Shown here one piece after another: positions 44,385 through 53,965 of a DNA stretch of 64,000 nucleotides. The notes under the pieces were generated by a model. That model was not told the origin of the DNA. It did no database searches and saw only the letters and a program-made list of their open reading frames with translations. Positions within the stretch are counted from its first letter, which is position 1. Every line of letters begins with the position of its first letter. The position numbers and the translations under genes were made by a program. The stretch spans positions 744,001-808,000 of the forward strand of contig NZ_JAGSYH010000005.1 in assembly GCF_025685685.1 (NCBI RefSeq). Reading direction: 5' to 3'. The DNA comes from Acidicapsa dinghuensis. GTDB taxonomy: Bacteria > Acidobacteriota > Terriglobia > Terriglobales > Acidobacteriaceae.

Positions 44385-46481
44385 GTGCGCAGCCTTCCTC
44401 GGAATTTTGCTTTTGTTCTCATTGTTTCGTTGGTCACGTTGCCGGCAGCGATCCTCACTGCTCAAACACCCGCTACCAGCCGCACGCCTACCATCAATCA
44501 GTCGCTTGAGATGCACAGCGTTTCGTCTCCGCGCATCTCGCCTGACGGCACACGAGTGATCTACGAGCAGAGCCGTACCGATTGGGAAAACAACAGCTTC
44601 GAGACAGATCTGTGGATTGCCAATACACAGACCGGCGAGAGCCACCGGCTCACTGCTCCGGCAGGCTCCAGCCATGGCGCAGATTGGTCGCCGAACGGCA
44701 AATGGATCGCATTTCTTTCATCGCGTTCCGGCCAGATCAAGGACTCGCCCGCCGGCAAAACGCAACTCTACGTAATGCCCGCCGATGGCGGCGAAGCGCA
44801 GCAGGTTACAAAGATGGAGAACGGCGTCGACGGGTTCGACTGGTCGCCTGATTCAAAGCGCTTTGCCATATCCGCCGAGTCGCCCGAGAGCAAGTCGATG
44901 AAGGACCGCAAGGACAGTTTCGGCGACTATCACGTCATCCATGCCGACTACCAGATGAGCCACCTCTGGCTCGTCGATCTGCCCACCGCAGATGAAGCCG
45001 GACGTAGCAAACCGCTTGCTGAGCCGAAACTTTTGACGCAGGGTGACAGTTTCAGCGTGAGCAGCTTCAAGTGGTCACCCGATGGCAAGCGCATTGCCTT
45101 CGCCGCTGCTAAGGATCCTGATTTGATCTCGACGGGCTCGGAAGATATCTATGCCGTCACTGTTGCCGATGGTGCGGTGAAAAAGCTCGTCGATACGCCC
45201 GGGCCGGACGGCGATCCGCACTGGTCACCGGACGGCACACAGATAGCCTATGTGACAGCCAACGCCAGCACTTACTTCTTCTACACCGATCAGCGCATCG
45301 CCGTCGTAAGTGCCAATGGCGGCACGCCGCATATTGTCACGGCTGGCTTCGACGAAGATCCTGGCTTGCTCGAATGGTCGCCCGAAGGCATCTACTTTTC
45401 CGCCCTGCAGAAGACGCGCTCAGGCCTGTTCCTCGCCGATCCGAAGGCGGATACGGTCAAACCCATCGATGTTCCCGGCTCCGAAATTGCGGCGCAATTC
45501 TCCTTTTCCAAAGACTTCAAGAACATTGCATATCGCGGCTCTGGCGCAAATAAATTCTCCGAGATCTTCACTGGAGCCTTTCCGCTGAATACTGCAAAAC
45601 AAGTCACCCACGCGGGTGAACAACTCAGCGATTTCGATACGGCTAAACGCGAAGTGGTGCATTGGGAATCGGGCGACGGTACCGAGATTGAAGGCGTTCT
45701 CTATAAGCCGGCGGACTTCGATTCCCAAAAGAAGTATCCGCTGCTGGTCGTCATTCACGGCGGTCCCACGGGCATCGACATGCCCAACATCAATCCTGAT
45801 CGCTACTACCCCATCGAGCGCTTCATTGCCAAAGGCGCGCTGATCTTGCGCCCCAACTATCGCGGCTCCGCGGGTTATGGTGAAAAGTTCCGCTCGCTCA
45901 ATGTGCGCAATCTCGGAGTAGGCGACTATGCCGACGTTATCTCCGGCGTGGACTATCTCATCGCTCAGGGCTTCGTAGACAAAGACCGCGTGGGCTCGAT
46001 GGGCTGGAGTGAAGGCGGTTACATTTCGGCCTTCATCACGACCTTCAGTGATCGTTTCAAAGCCGTTTCCGTTGGTGCCGGCATTTCCGACTGGACGACG
46101 TATTACGTCAACACCGACATCACACCCTTTACGCGCCAGTATCTCCACGCTACACCGTGGGACGATCCGGAGATCTATCGCAAGACTTCGCCGATCACTT
46201 ACATCGCCAAGGCAAAGACACCCACGCTGATCGAGCAGGGCAGCGTGGACCACCGCGTTCCCGTGCCCGACAGCTTTGAACTGCGGCAGGCGCTTGAAGA
46301 TCACAATGTGCCGGTCAAGATGGTGCTTTACGATGGCTTCGGGCACCCAATCAACAAACCTAAGCAGCAACGCGCTGTGATGGAAGAGAACGAGAACTGG
46401 TTCGATCACTATATCTGGGGCGATCCGCTGGCGCCCGCGCTCACGCCTGAGCCAAAGCCCGCGAAGAAGGCCACAGAGTGA
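44385..46481 (+). CDS. secreted S9-family prolyl oligopeptidase-like peptidase
   Basis: 698 residues from the GTG at 44385, chosen because AAGGAG (44372-44377) would be inside the gene if the ATG at 44367 were used. A signal peptide (ending ILTAQ) is followed by a TolB/PD40-type beta-propeller (about 30-400, with repeats like ISPDGTRVIYEQ, WSPNGKWIAFLSS, WSPDGKRIAFAA), then an alpha/beta hydrolase domain. The nucleophile is in GWSEGGY, Asp in the QGSVDHRVPVP region, and His in GFGHPINKP. Members cleave short peptides or acylated N-termini; here in the periplasm. It precedes a convergent diguanylate cyclase gene by 27 bases. Confidence 0.93.
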   Translation: MRSLPRNFAFVLIVSLVTLPAAILTAQTPATSRTPTINQSLEMHSVSSPRISPDGTRVIYEQSRTDWENNSFETDLWIANTQTGESHRLTAPAGSSHGADWSPNGKWIAFLSSRSGQIKDSPAGKTQLYVMPADGGEAQQVTKMENGVDGFDWSPDSKRFAISAESPESKSMKDRKDSFGDYHVIHADYQMSHLWLVDLPTADEAGRSKPLAEPKLLTQGDSFSVSSFKWSPDGKRIAFAAAKDPDLISTGSEDIYAVTVADGAVKKLVDTPGPDGDPHWSPDGTQIAYVTANASTYFFYTDQRIAVVSANGGTPHIVTAGFDEDPGLLEWSPEGIYFSALQKTRSGLFLADPKADTVKPIDVPGSEIAAQFSFSKDFKNIAYRGSGANKFSEIFTGAFPLNTAKQVTHAGEQLSDFDTAKREVVHWESGDGTEIEGVLYKPADFDSQKKYPLLVVIHGGPTGIDMPNINPDRYYPIERFIAKGALILRPNYRGSAGYGEKFRSLNVRNLGVGDYADVISGVDYLIAQGFVDKDRVGSMGWSEGGYISAFITTFSDRFKAVSVGAGISDWTTYYVNTDITPFTRQYLHATPWDDPEIYRKTSPITYIAKAKTPTLIEQGSVDHRVPVPDSFELRQALEDHNVPVKMVLYDGFGHPINKPKQQRAVMEENENWFDHYIWGDPLAPALTPEPKPAKKATE

Positions 46482-46508
46482 ATTGTGGCTGCATGGGATG
46501 AATGGAAC

Positions 46509-48824
46509 CTAGACAGTCATGCGGGAATCGCCGCGGCGATTTGGCCGCTTGCTTTCCTTATCTGTGTACATCGCCGTATCCGCGATTTTTTGCAGGTCTT
46601 CCTTATTGATGCCGTCTTCGGGGTAGATCGCCAGCCCAATGCTCGCGCCGCCAAAGAGCTGGATTCCTTCGATCAGGAAAGGCTCTTCAAAGGATCGCTG
46701 CAACCGCAGGGCAATCTCTTCCGCATCGGCACGGCCATCTGAGACAGGAGTAAGGGCGATGAATTCATCTCCCCCAATTCGCGCCAGAAAATCATGCGAG
46801 CGTAGCTGCAGCTTCATGCGCTTTGTCACTTCTTTCAGATACAGATCGCCGATACGATGGCCGTATTGATCGTTCACATCCTTGAAGTGATCCAGATCAA
46901 CATAGATCAGACCAAATCTCTCGTGGCTGCTGTTGGCAGCCAGCATCAGCTGATCCAGCTTTCTCTCCATGCTGAAGCGGTTTGGGACGTCGGTCAGTAG
47001 ATCGAACTCTGAACGCCGCCGCAGGTCGGTGTATAGCCTTCGCGTATCGATCGCCAGTTCCGCCAGGCAGGCTCCTGCCAGCATGACGTCATCCACTTCC
47101 TGCGGGGACGTAGCCTTCGGTTGCGGAATCGAGCGCAGATAGCCCAGCACGGTTCCATCGGGAGACTTGAGAATGCGCGTAACGGATCCAGCAGGTAATT
47201 GAGTGCCTGCGCTCGGATCTTCTCCCGAAGCCGTTGGCAGTTCGATCCAGCATCTGGCGCCAAGCAGGCGGGCGGTCACAATCCCTTGAATATCATTCAG
47301 CACATTCGGTAATGGCTCGGAGCTGCTGATGAGCTCCAGGATGCGGCTCCGCTGCTGTTCCTGACGTGCGCGCCTGCGTTCGCGAATGGCGTCTTCCTGA
47401 CTCTGCCTTGCCAACACTTCGGTCTGGCGGCGCAGACGCCGATCGAGCAGGCCGGCCCAGATTACGGCGAGGAGAATGACCACGCTCAAAATAGTCACGG
47501 CAATGGAAAGCCGCCGGACGGTCCACAATGAGGGCGGTTCTACCACTGCGATATCGTTGAGCGATCGCATCCGGACATCGAACCAAAGGCGGTCGCGCCA
47601 ATGATTGCCGGGGTCTGTGAAACAGATACCTGTGACACGTACCTTGGTGCCGGTGTCAAGCGAGGCATCAGCTGTGGTCTGGGTTGCATCGGAAGAGGAG
47701 TGCCGGAGTGTCGCTGAAAACAGATGCCCGTCGGCCTTAATAATGAAGAGATCCACACGAGAGTCATGGACGGTGCCGACGATCTCACCTTCCATCGAAA
47801 CCAGGTCATAGGCGAACTTGCCTTGTGAGGCATCTCCCCAATTGATCGTTTGCGGCTTAATCAGGCTTGTCTGCTTCAGTGAGCGTAACTGCGCGTGGTT
47901 CATCCAGACGCTGTCGTCTGTGATTTCCGGAAATCCAATGGCTTCGACTTCAGTTCCGGTGTGCATCGGTTCCGTTGTGCCTGTGTTCAGCAGCAAAGAC
48001 CTCCCGTCGTTCTGGATAACAGCGACGGCGCCGGGCTCGAAATATGTCAGCGTGCCAGTAATGCGAACGCGTTTGCTGGCATCGCCCAGACGATAGGCTT
48101 GAATGACCTGATCCAGCGGCACTGATGGGATCGACCATGGATCTGCGGCTGCTGGCTGCAGAATTGTCACCTGGTCAGGCGAATCGATATCAAGCCAGAC
48201 GCCGCCCATCTGCATCTTGCTGTCGAAGGCGCCACCCGCAACACCCGTCATCTCGACATCGGCATCCAGAAGCTGTTCCGGGCTGAGGTTGCCGGGATAA
48301 GCTATCTCGCCCTCGATCATGCCATCCGGCACTTTCAGGTGAAAGCGAAGGTCGGAATAGACCGAACCCCGGTCTCTCGTCGCCGAGATGATGTGCCCCC
48401 TGACCTTCACCAGCTCGCCGTCGAACTTGGAGTCGATCAGATCGGCGAATCCCGCCTCTGGAGCCAACGGCAGTTTGCCATGATCCAGTAGCTGAACGCT
48501 ACTGGCGTTCACATCGGTCTTGAAACTTGTAACTGTCTTTCCGGTAAGAGCTACCCTGTCTCCCGGCTGGAGCCCGATGTTTTTGTCAAAATCAACATAG
48601 ATTCCCTGATTATTTTCCTGTATGAAAAGACTGCTGTCCCGGGGCTGGACAAACGTAACCGTACCCTCTAACTGGACCGGCAATCCCTGTGCGGCCTGCC
48701 CAGGAGTTAGTGCATGTATGTCAGGAATGGACGTTAGCGGAGCCGACTGAGTTTGCGCAGACATAGCTGCGCTGCAAGCGAAAAGAGTTACGGTAATCGA
48801 TGAGATCCATCGAACCTTTCGCAT
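46509..48824 (-). CDS. diguanylate cyclase with large periplasmic region
   Basis: 771 residues. Signal peptide (about 1-23), a periplasmic region (about 25-420) of repeated OB-like units (VQLEGTVTFVQPRDSSLFIQ, VRITGTLTYFEPGAVAVIQN), one membrane helix (LSIAVTILSVVILLAVIWAG), a coiled segment, a GAF-like region and a C-terminal GGDEF domain: LLTDVPNRFSMERKLDQL, YVDLDHFKDVNDQYGHRIGD and GGDEF. RSHD lies five residues upstream, an intact inhibitory site. It makes c-di-GMP in response to a periplasmic cue that I cannot name. It is the second cyclase in the window. Confidence 0.92.
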   Translation of the reverse strand: MRKVRWISSITVTLFACSAAMSAQTQSAPLTSIPDIHALTPGQAAQGLPVQLEGTVTFVQPRDSSLFIQENNQGIYVDFDKNIGLQPGDRVALTGKTVTSFKTDVNASSVQLLDHGKLPLAPEAGFADLIDSKFDGELVKVRGHIISATRDRGSVYSDLRFHLKVPDGMIEGEIAYPGNLSPEQLLDADVEMTGVAGGAFDSKMQMGGVWLDIDSPDQVTILQPAAADPWSIPSVPLDQVIQAYRLGDASKRVRITGTLTYFEPGAVAVIQNDGRSLLLNTGTTEPMHTGTEVEAIGFPEITDDSVWMNHAQLRSLKQTSLIKPQTINWGDASQGKFAYDLVSMEGEIVGTVHDSRVDLFIIKADGHLFSATLRHSSSDATQTTADASLDTGTKVRVTGICFTDPGNHWRDRLWFDVRMRSLNDIAVVEPPSLWTVRRLSIAVTILSVVILLAVIWAGLLDRRLRRQTEVLARQSQEDAIRERRRARQEQQRSRILELISSSEPLPNVLNDIQGIVTARLLGARCWIELPTASGEDPSAGTQLPAGSVTRILKSPDGTVLGYLRSIPQPKATSPQEVDDVMLAGACLAELAIDTRRLYTDLRRRSEFDLLTDVPNRFSMERKLDQLMLAANSSHERFGLIYVDLDHFKDVNDQYGHRIGDLYLKEVTKRMKLQLRSHDFLARIGGDEFIALTPVSDGRADAEEIALRLQRSFEEPFLIEGIQLFGGASIGLAIYPEDGINKEDLQKIADTAMYTDKESKRPNRRGDSRMTV

Positions 48825-49088
48825 TGCCTTTGCACCGTCCTTCTTATCTTTCTTATCGGCTCTCTCACCGGAAATACAGACACGGATCTATCCGAAAATT
48901 CATTGCCCCACACTGATATACGGGATGAATTCTGTATGGTGGCACTTAGTTTCTCACGCCGTCGCGCAGTAGCCAATACCCCGAATGTGCAAACGTACGC
49001 CAGAAGTGTCAGGTGTTGGCCCAATCTGGTCTAATGACGGTTGCGCGAGCCCCGGGCGCGCTGTAGTTAATGATACGGATAAGTTGAG

Positions 49089-50105
49089 ATGGCGGTGGTA
49101 AACAATCTGACAGATCTCCAGACACCGGCGCAGATGCCGGTTCCGTCGCAGTACTCGCAGGGTGGAACACAGTCGCTGCCCACCCGGCGCATCTGCGTCC
49201 TTGGCGTTCCTCTTGATTTAGGCGCCAGCCGGCGCGGCGTGGACATGGGACCTTCCGCTGTCCGCGTCGCGGGCCTCGAAGCGCGTCTTGAATCGCTCGG
49301 TCATCAGGTCACAGACGGTGGCAACGTGGCGGTTGAAATCGCTGAAACGCGCAGCACAGGCGATGTCCACGCACGTTTTCTCAATGAGATAGCCGAAACC
49401 TGCAGCCATACCGCTAACGCCGTTATCCGCGCGCTGAGCGACGGTATGATGCCACTGGTTCTCGGTGGTGACCATTCCCTTGCCGCAGGCTCCGTCTCGG
49501 GCGTTGCGGAGTTTTACCGCCGTCGGGACCAGAAAATCGGCGTCATCTGGATCGATGCTCATTCCGACATCAACACTCCACAGACTTCGCCTTCCGGCAA
49601 CGTCCACGGCATGCCGCTGGCCGCCTTGCTTGGCCTCGGTGTCGATGCGGGGTTGGCGCCGCTCACCGGCCTGCTTGGTTATTCGCCCAAGATCGCGCCC
49701 GAAAACACGGTGCTGGTCGGGGTGCGCGACATCGACGCGGCAGAGCGCGAAAACCTGCGCCGCGCCGGCATGACCCACGTCTACACCATGCGCGATATTG
49801 ATGAGCGCGGCATGCGCGCCGTGATGGAAGAGGCCATCCGCGCGGCAGGGCAGGGAACCGCTGGCTATCACGTCTCGCTCGATATGGATTGGATCGACCC
49901 GGAAGACGCGCCGGGCGTCGGCACTCCCGTCCGTGGCGGTGTCACTTATCGCGAAGCTCACCTTGCCATGGAGATCCTCGCCGACCACGGCCACCTGCTC
50001 AGCTTCGAGATAGTCGAAGTCAACCCCGTGATCGACGAGCACAACCGAACTGCCGATCTCGCCGTGGAACTTGCCTGCTCCGCGTTTGGGAAGAAGATTC
50101 TCTAG
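49089..50105 (+). CDS. rocF: arginase
   Basis: 338 residues. It hydrolyses L-arginine to ornithine and urea with a dimanganese centre. Metal-binding motifs: GGDHSLA (His129), DAHSDIN (Asp156, His158, Asp160) and SLDMDWIDP (near 260). The first 30 residues are an extension beyond the usual start (family begins near RRICVLGVPLDLGASRRGVD), so a later start is possible but no other good codon is present. It could also be a related ureohydrolase, but the GVDMGPSAVR segment and spacing fit arginase. The ddl gene follows 65 bases downstream; the link is positional. Confidence 0.92.
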   Translation: MAVVNNLTDLQTPAQMPVPSQYSQGGTQSLPTRRICVLGVPLDLGASRRGVDMGPSAVRVAGLEARLESLGHQVTDGGNVAVEIAETRSTGDVHARFLNEIAETCSHTANAVIRALSDGMMPLVLGGDHSLAAGSVSGVAEFYRRRDQKIGVIWIDAHSDINTPQTSPSGNVHGMPLAALLGLGVDAGLAPLTGLLGYSPKIAPENTVLVGVRDIDAAERENLRRAGMTHVYTMRDIDERGMRAVMEEAIRAAGQGTAGYHVSLDMDWIDPEDAPGVGTPVRGGVTYREAHLAMEILADHGHLLSFEIVEVNPVIDEHNRTADLAVELACSAFGKKIL

Positions 50106-50170
50106 CTGAACCTGCGCGGTTACCCGGCGCGGGCCACCGGCAGCGCTACGGCCACTAGAATCGAAGGGGA

Positions 50171-51370
50171 ATGGCTAAAAAGCTTCGTGTCGGAATTCTC
50201 TTCGGTGGTCGCAGCGGCGAGCATGAGGTCTCGCTGCTCTCTGCTGCCTCTATTCTCAAGGCGATCGATCGCAAAAAGTTCGAAGTCTTCCCCATCGGCA
50301 TCAGCAAACAGGGACACTGGCTCACTGGCGGTGCGGCCCAGGCATTGCTCGAGGGTACGTCCGCCGAGTCGTCCGGCCTTGTGCTTAGCGCCAGCTCTCA
50401 AGCCGCACCCGTAGGCACTGTCGATGCTCTCGTGCCGGATGCCGCAGCTCTCAATGCCATCCAGACCGCTTCGGCTTCATCCGCCTCCAGCGGCAAGCCT
50501 TTCGATGTTGTTTTTCCCGTTCTCCACGGCACTTTTGGCGAAGACGGCACCATCCAGGGCCTCTTCGAACTAGCTGATATCGCGTATGTTGGCTCAGGCG
50601 TACTCGGCTCCTCGGCCGGTATGGACAAGGACGTGATGAAGCGTCTCTTTGCCCAGGCCGGTCTGCCCATCGTCAAGCACATCACCGTACTGCGCTCAGC
50701 CTGGGAAACCTCGCCGCGTAAGACGATCTCGTCTGTTGAGGCAGAGCTCACTTACCCGCTCTTCGTAAAACCAGCGAATCTCGGTTCCTCGGTCGGCATC
50801 AGCAAGGCTCATGACCGCAAAGAGTTAGGCCCTGCCATCGCACTTGCCGCCCGCTACGACCGCAAGATCGTCATCGAGCAGGGTGTCACCGGTTCGGGCA
50901 AATCGGGCAAGGCAAAGAAGGCTAGAGAGCTCGAAGTCGCCGTACTCGGCAATGACGATCCAAAGGCTTCGGTTGTCGGCGAAATCGTACCCGGCAAGGA
51001 GTTCTACGATTACGAAGCCAAGTATTTGAGTGATGGTTCCATTCCCATCATCCCCGCAAAACTTACGCGTGAAGAATCGAAGCGTATCCGCGAGATGGCC
51101 GTCCAGGCCTTTCGCGCCTGCGATCTCGCCGGTCTCGCCCGCGTCGACTTCCTCATGGAGCCAGACGGCAAGCGTCGTATTTATCTCAATGAAGTGAACA
51201 CTCTGCCCGGCTTTACTTCGATCAGCATGTATCCCAAGCTGTGGCAGGCCTCGGACCTTAGCTACTCCGATCTCATCACGCGTCTTATCGAGCTTGGCCT
51301 TGAACGGCACAAAGACCGCGCCCGCACCACATTCAGCTACGATGTTCCAGATCAAAAAGAATCAAAATGA
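50171..51370 (+). CDS. ddl: D-alanine-D-alanine ligase
   Basis: 399 residues with a purine-rich GAAGGGGA before the ATG. It joins two D-alanines with ATP for peptidoglycan synthesis. The N-terminal lobe (MAKKLRVGILFGGRSGEHEV), the GEDGTIQGLFELADIAYVGS motif, the ATP-grasp core (LFVKPANLGSSVGISKAHD, EVAVLGNDD) and the RVDFLMEPDGKRRIYLNEVN, TLPGFTSISMYP end are all present. It is slightly longer than E. coli DdlB because of insertions near residues 85-120 and 225-250. Confidence 0.95.
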   Translation: MAKKLRVGILFGGRSGEHEVSLLSAASILKAIDRKKFEVFPIGISKQGHWLTGGAAQALLEGTSAESSGLVLSASSQAAPVGTVDALVPDAAALNAIQTASASSASSGKPFDVVFPVLHGTFGEDGTIQGLFELADIAYVGSGVLGSSAGMDKDVMKRLFAQAGLPIVKHITVLRSAWETSPRKTISSVEAELTYPLFVKPANLGSSVGISKAHDRKELGPAIALAARYDRKIVIEQGVTGSGKSGKAKKARELEVAVLGNDDPKASVVGEIVPGKEFYDYEAKYLSDGSIPIIPAKLTREESKRIREMAVQAFRACDLAGLARVDFLMEPDGKRRIYLNEVNTLPGFTSISMYPKLWQASDLSYSDLITRLIELGLERHKDRARTTFSYDVPDQKESK

Positions 51371-51512
51371 GCCACTTGCGGGAACAGTTTTAGCTTCTTC
51401 GTTGTCTCTATAAATAGTGGTTTCGTGTCCGCGTCTCTTTATCCGGACAACCTAAGCCTTGCCCGACGATATCCCATCTGACAGGCCCGCCGCATGGAGG
51501 TGGTGGAAGACG

Positions 51513-52016
51513 ATGACAATAATGGATGCGCCCAAGTACGATGCAGCTCGCGTCAAACGCCGCGGTCAGATCATCTCAGGAACGCTGATCGGAGTCCTCG
51601 TTCTTGTTGTCTTCCTGTGGTTCTTTACGGGCCGGCCTTTTGACTATCCCTGGACCTGGTGGACCTACTGGGCGGGCGAGCGAGACGTCAACCAGTTCCT
51701 GTTAGCGGTGGAAAGCAACGACATGGTGCGCGCCTACGCCATCTGGAACAACGATTTCGACTGGCGTAATCACCCGGACAAGTACCAGACCTATACGTTC
51801 GCGCGTTTTCAGCAGGACTTCGGCCCAAACAGCAATGCCAACGACTACGGCACCATCAAGAGCCATGAGATCGTCGCGCGCAGGCTTACTGGCTCGGCGC
51901 TCATCGTGGCGGCCATGATGAATGGGCGCAAGAGCCATCCGCTCTTTCTCGCCTTTGACCGGCATGACCACACGCTGAGCTTCTCACCCTTTGAGCTGAA
52001 CCTGAATCCCTATTGA
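51513..52016 (+). CDS. single-pass membrane protein of unknown function
   Basis: 167 residues from the ATG at 51513 with GGAGGTGGTGGAAG upstream; a TTG at 51459 in the same frame adds 18 residues. A short cytoplasmic start (MTIMDAPKYDAARVKRRGQI) is followed by one membrane helix (GTLIGVLVLVVFLWFFTG) and an extracytoplasmic domain with many aromatic residues (NQFLLAVESNDMVRAYAIWN, ARFQQDFGPNSNANDYGTIK). The last part looks like a small NTF2-like or DUF-type domain. Family not recognised. Confidence 0.7.
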   Translation: MTIMDAPKYDAARVKRRGQIISGTLIGVLVLVVFLWFFTGRPFDYPWTWWTYWAGERDVNQFLLAVESNDMVRAYAIWNNDFDWRNHPDKYQTYTFARFQQDFGPNSNANDYGTIKSHEIVARRLTGSALIVAAMMNGRKSHPLFLAFDRHDHTLSFSPFELNLNPY

Positions 52017-52041
52017 GATTCAGCTGCTCGTCCGCTGCGCC

Positions 52042-52998
52042 TCAGGACGCAGCGGAATTGAGCTCTGTCAGTGCTTTCTCCAGGCTCGCCGCGTCTTCTA
52101 CATTCACGCATTTCAGTCCGCGATCGATCTGTCGCAGCAGGCCGGTCAACACCTTGCCGGGTCCCACTTCGATAAAGATCTCGGCTCCCGCACCTGCCAG
52201 CGTGCGCACGCAGTCCACCCAGCGCACCGTTCCCGTCACCTGATCGATCAGCGCCTGGCGCGCTGCATCGGCGGTTGTTACCAGTGAGCCGTTCACGTTC
52301 GCAGCCACCGGAAATGCCGGTTGATGTAGCGTAAGTTCGCTCAGCACAGTCGCCACCGCATCTTGCGCAGGCCGCATCAGCGTGCAATGGAAAGGCGCGC
52401 TCACCGGCAGCATCACGGTTTTGCGAGCCCTTTTGGCCTTGGCCAGTTCGGCGGCTTTTTCGACGGCCAGCTTTGAGCCTGAGATCACCGTCTGATCCGG
52501 CGAGTTGAAGTTCGCAGCTGACACCGTCAGCCCCGTCTCCGCCGCAGCCTCATCGCACGCTGCGCCTACCTGATCCGCAGGCAGAGCCAGAATCGCCGCC
52601 ATCGCACCTTCGCCGGTTGGCACGGCGATCTGCATTGCCCGCCCACGCGCCTTCACCGCGCGAACCGCATCGCAAAAGCTGATGGTTCCGGCAGCCACAT
52701 GCGCAGTCCACTCGCCGAGCGAGTGCCCGGCAGCCAGCGCAGGTGTAACGCCATGCTCTACGAGCACGCGCATCGCCGCCACGCTCACCGTCAGGATTGC
52801 GGGCTGCGTATTCTCCGTCAACCGCAGATCTTCTTCCGGGCCATCGAAAAAGATGTGGCTCAGCGGGAAGCCAAGCGCCTCGTCGGCCTCGGCAAAGGTG
52901 GCTGCGGCAACGGGAAAGTTGTCGGCGAGATTACGCCCCATGCCGACGGTCTGCGAACCTTGGCCGGGAAAGAGAAAAGCGATCTTTTTGTTATTCAT
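52042..52998 (-). CDS. fabD: malonyl-CoA:ACP transacylase
   Basis: 318 residues. It transfers malonyl groups from CoA to acyl carrier protein for fatty acid synthesis. The catalytic Ser93 is in GHSLGEW, His204 in APFHCTLM and an early PGQGSQ motif starts at 11. The end (IFIEVGPGKVLTGLLRQID) is typical. Other fab genes are not in the window. Neighbours on either side (a membrane protein and a dead rhomboid) suggest no operon. Confidence 0.95.
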   Translation of the reverse strand: MNNKKIAFLFPGQGSQTVGMGRNLADNFPVAAATFAEADEALGFPLSHIFFDGPEEDLRLTENTQPAILTVSVAAMRVLVEHGVTPALAAGHSLGEWTAHVAAGTISFCDAVRAVKARGRAMQIAVPTGEGAMAAILALPADQVGAACDEAAAETGLTVSAANFNSPDQTVISGSKLAVEKAAELAKAKRARKTVMLPVSAPFHCTLMRPAQDAVATVLSELTLHQPAFPVAANVNGSLVTTADAARQALIDQVTGTVRWVDCVRTLAGAGAEIFIEVGPGKVLTGLLRQIDRGLKCVNVEDAASLEKALTELNSAAS

Positions 52999-53062
52999 CC
53001 GAAGGGAATTCTAACGGATTGAGCATTGACGAGACAGAGCACTATGTAGCTTGATGGACTCG

Positions 53063-53896
53063 CTAGTTCCACCGCTTGCGGTCGTCATGCCGCACATCGT
53101 CGTCATCGATCATGCGGCCCTGCCCATCAAACCGCACCGTTCGCCCCTGCTTCTTCATGTAAACCTCGAACTTGCTTGCGGCGCGGCGGCGCTTCCAGCG
53201 GTAATATCGGTTGCGCAGGCCATACCAGCTCTCACTGAAGGCAAAGCCAAAGCCCTTGCTGGGCGCAAAGCGCACATAGAACAGCGCGGCCAGTCCTCCG
53301 CCAAGCTCAGCGAAGGCATACATACGGGACTCGCCAAAGGTCATGGCCAGCGTAATCAGCCCATAGACGATGGCCATGTATTTGGCCTTCATCCCCAGCA
53401 CAAACATGAGCTGAAACTCGGTCTCTCCGTGCAGCAGCCCGATCGCCACCAGCAGTCCGAAGATGCCGCCCATGCAGCCGTAAATCGGAATGAGCGGAGG
53501 CGGATAGCCAATCTTCATCCCGACTACGAAGATCACGATTGCCGTAATCGCCGCGCCCAGCACTGAGATCGCATAGAGCCACATCAGCCAGCGGTCACCG
53601 TGCATCATCTCCAGAAACCCGCACAGAAACCATAGCGAGAGCAGCTCAAACGCCGTGTTGATAACGCCCACATGGATCAGGCTGTAGGTAAACGGCTGCC
53701 ATACCTGCCCAGCCAGAAACATCTCCGGCCGCAAGGCCACGCTGCCGAAGAACGAAGCCAGTGCGTCGATATGCGCCACGCCGGCCAGGAGCACGACGAA
53801 AAAAGCGCCCAGATTCCACAGAATCAGGCGTCGAGTCGCGCCCTTGAAATCAGGCATCGCAAATTGGATCTGCCCCGGCATCGCTGGCCCTCTCAT
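53063..53896 (-). CDS. rhomboid-fold membrane protein lacking catalytic residues
   Basis: 277 residues with six or so membrane helices in the rhomboid arrangement: TM1 near 22-40, the L1 loop, YSLIHVGVINTAFELLSLWF (the usual H-x-x-x-N helix), a Gly-rich IYGCMGGIFGLLVA (the usual G-x-S-G-x-x-x-G) and AELGGGLAALFYV (the usual AHLGG). All catalytic positions are changed: Ser to Met142, His to Glu197, and the helix-2 His/Asn pair to Asn80/Glu84. It is a pseudoprotease, perhaps a chaperone or adaptor of membrane proteins as iRhoms and derlins are. A basic C-terminal cytoplasmic tail follows (NRYYRWKRRRAASKFEVYMK). Confidence 0.85.
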   Translation of the reverse strand: MRGPAMPGQIQFAMPDFKGATRRLILWNLGAFFVVLLAGVAHIDALASFFGSVALRPEMFLAGQVWQPFTYSLIHVGVINTAFELLSLWFLCGFLEMMHGDRWLMWLYAISVLGAAITAIVIFVVGMKIGYPPPLIPIYGCMGGIFGLLVAIGLLHGETEFQLMFVLGMKAKYMAIVYGLITLAMTFGESRMYAFAELGGGLAALFYVRFAPSKGFGFAFSESWYGLRNRYYRWKRRRAASKFEVYMKKQGRTVRFDGQGRMIDDDDVRHDDRKRWN

Positions 53897-53965
53897 CCCG
53901 AGCCTACAACCAAAGCCGTTCCAGTGTCATGCCGATATGACCACTCCGGTACCGATACCTCGCCG

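Noticed and set aside
45420..46409. Minus-strand frame of 329 codons opposite the S9 peptidase
   Set aside because: The catalytic domain of the peptidase is intact on the plus strand; the antisense frame has no domain pattern.
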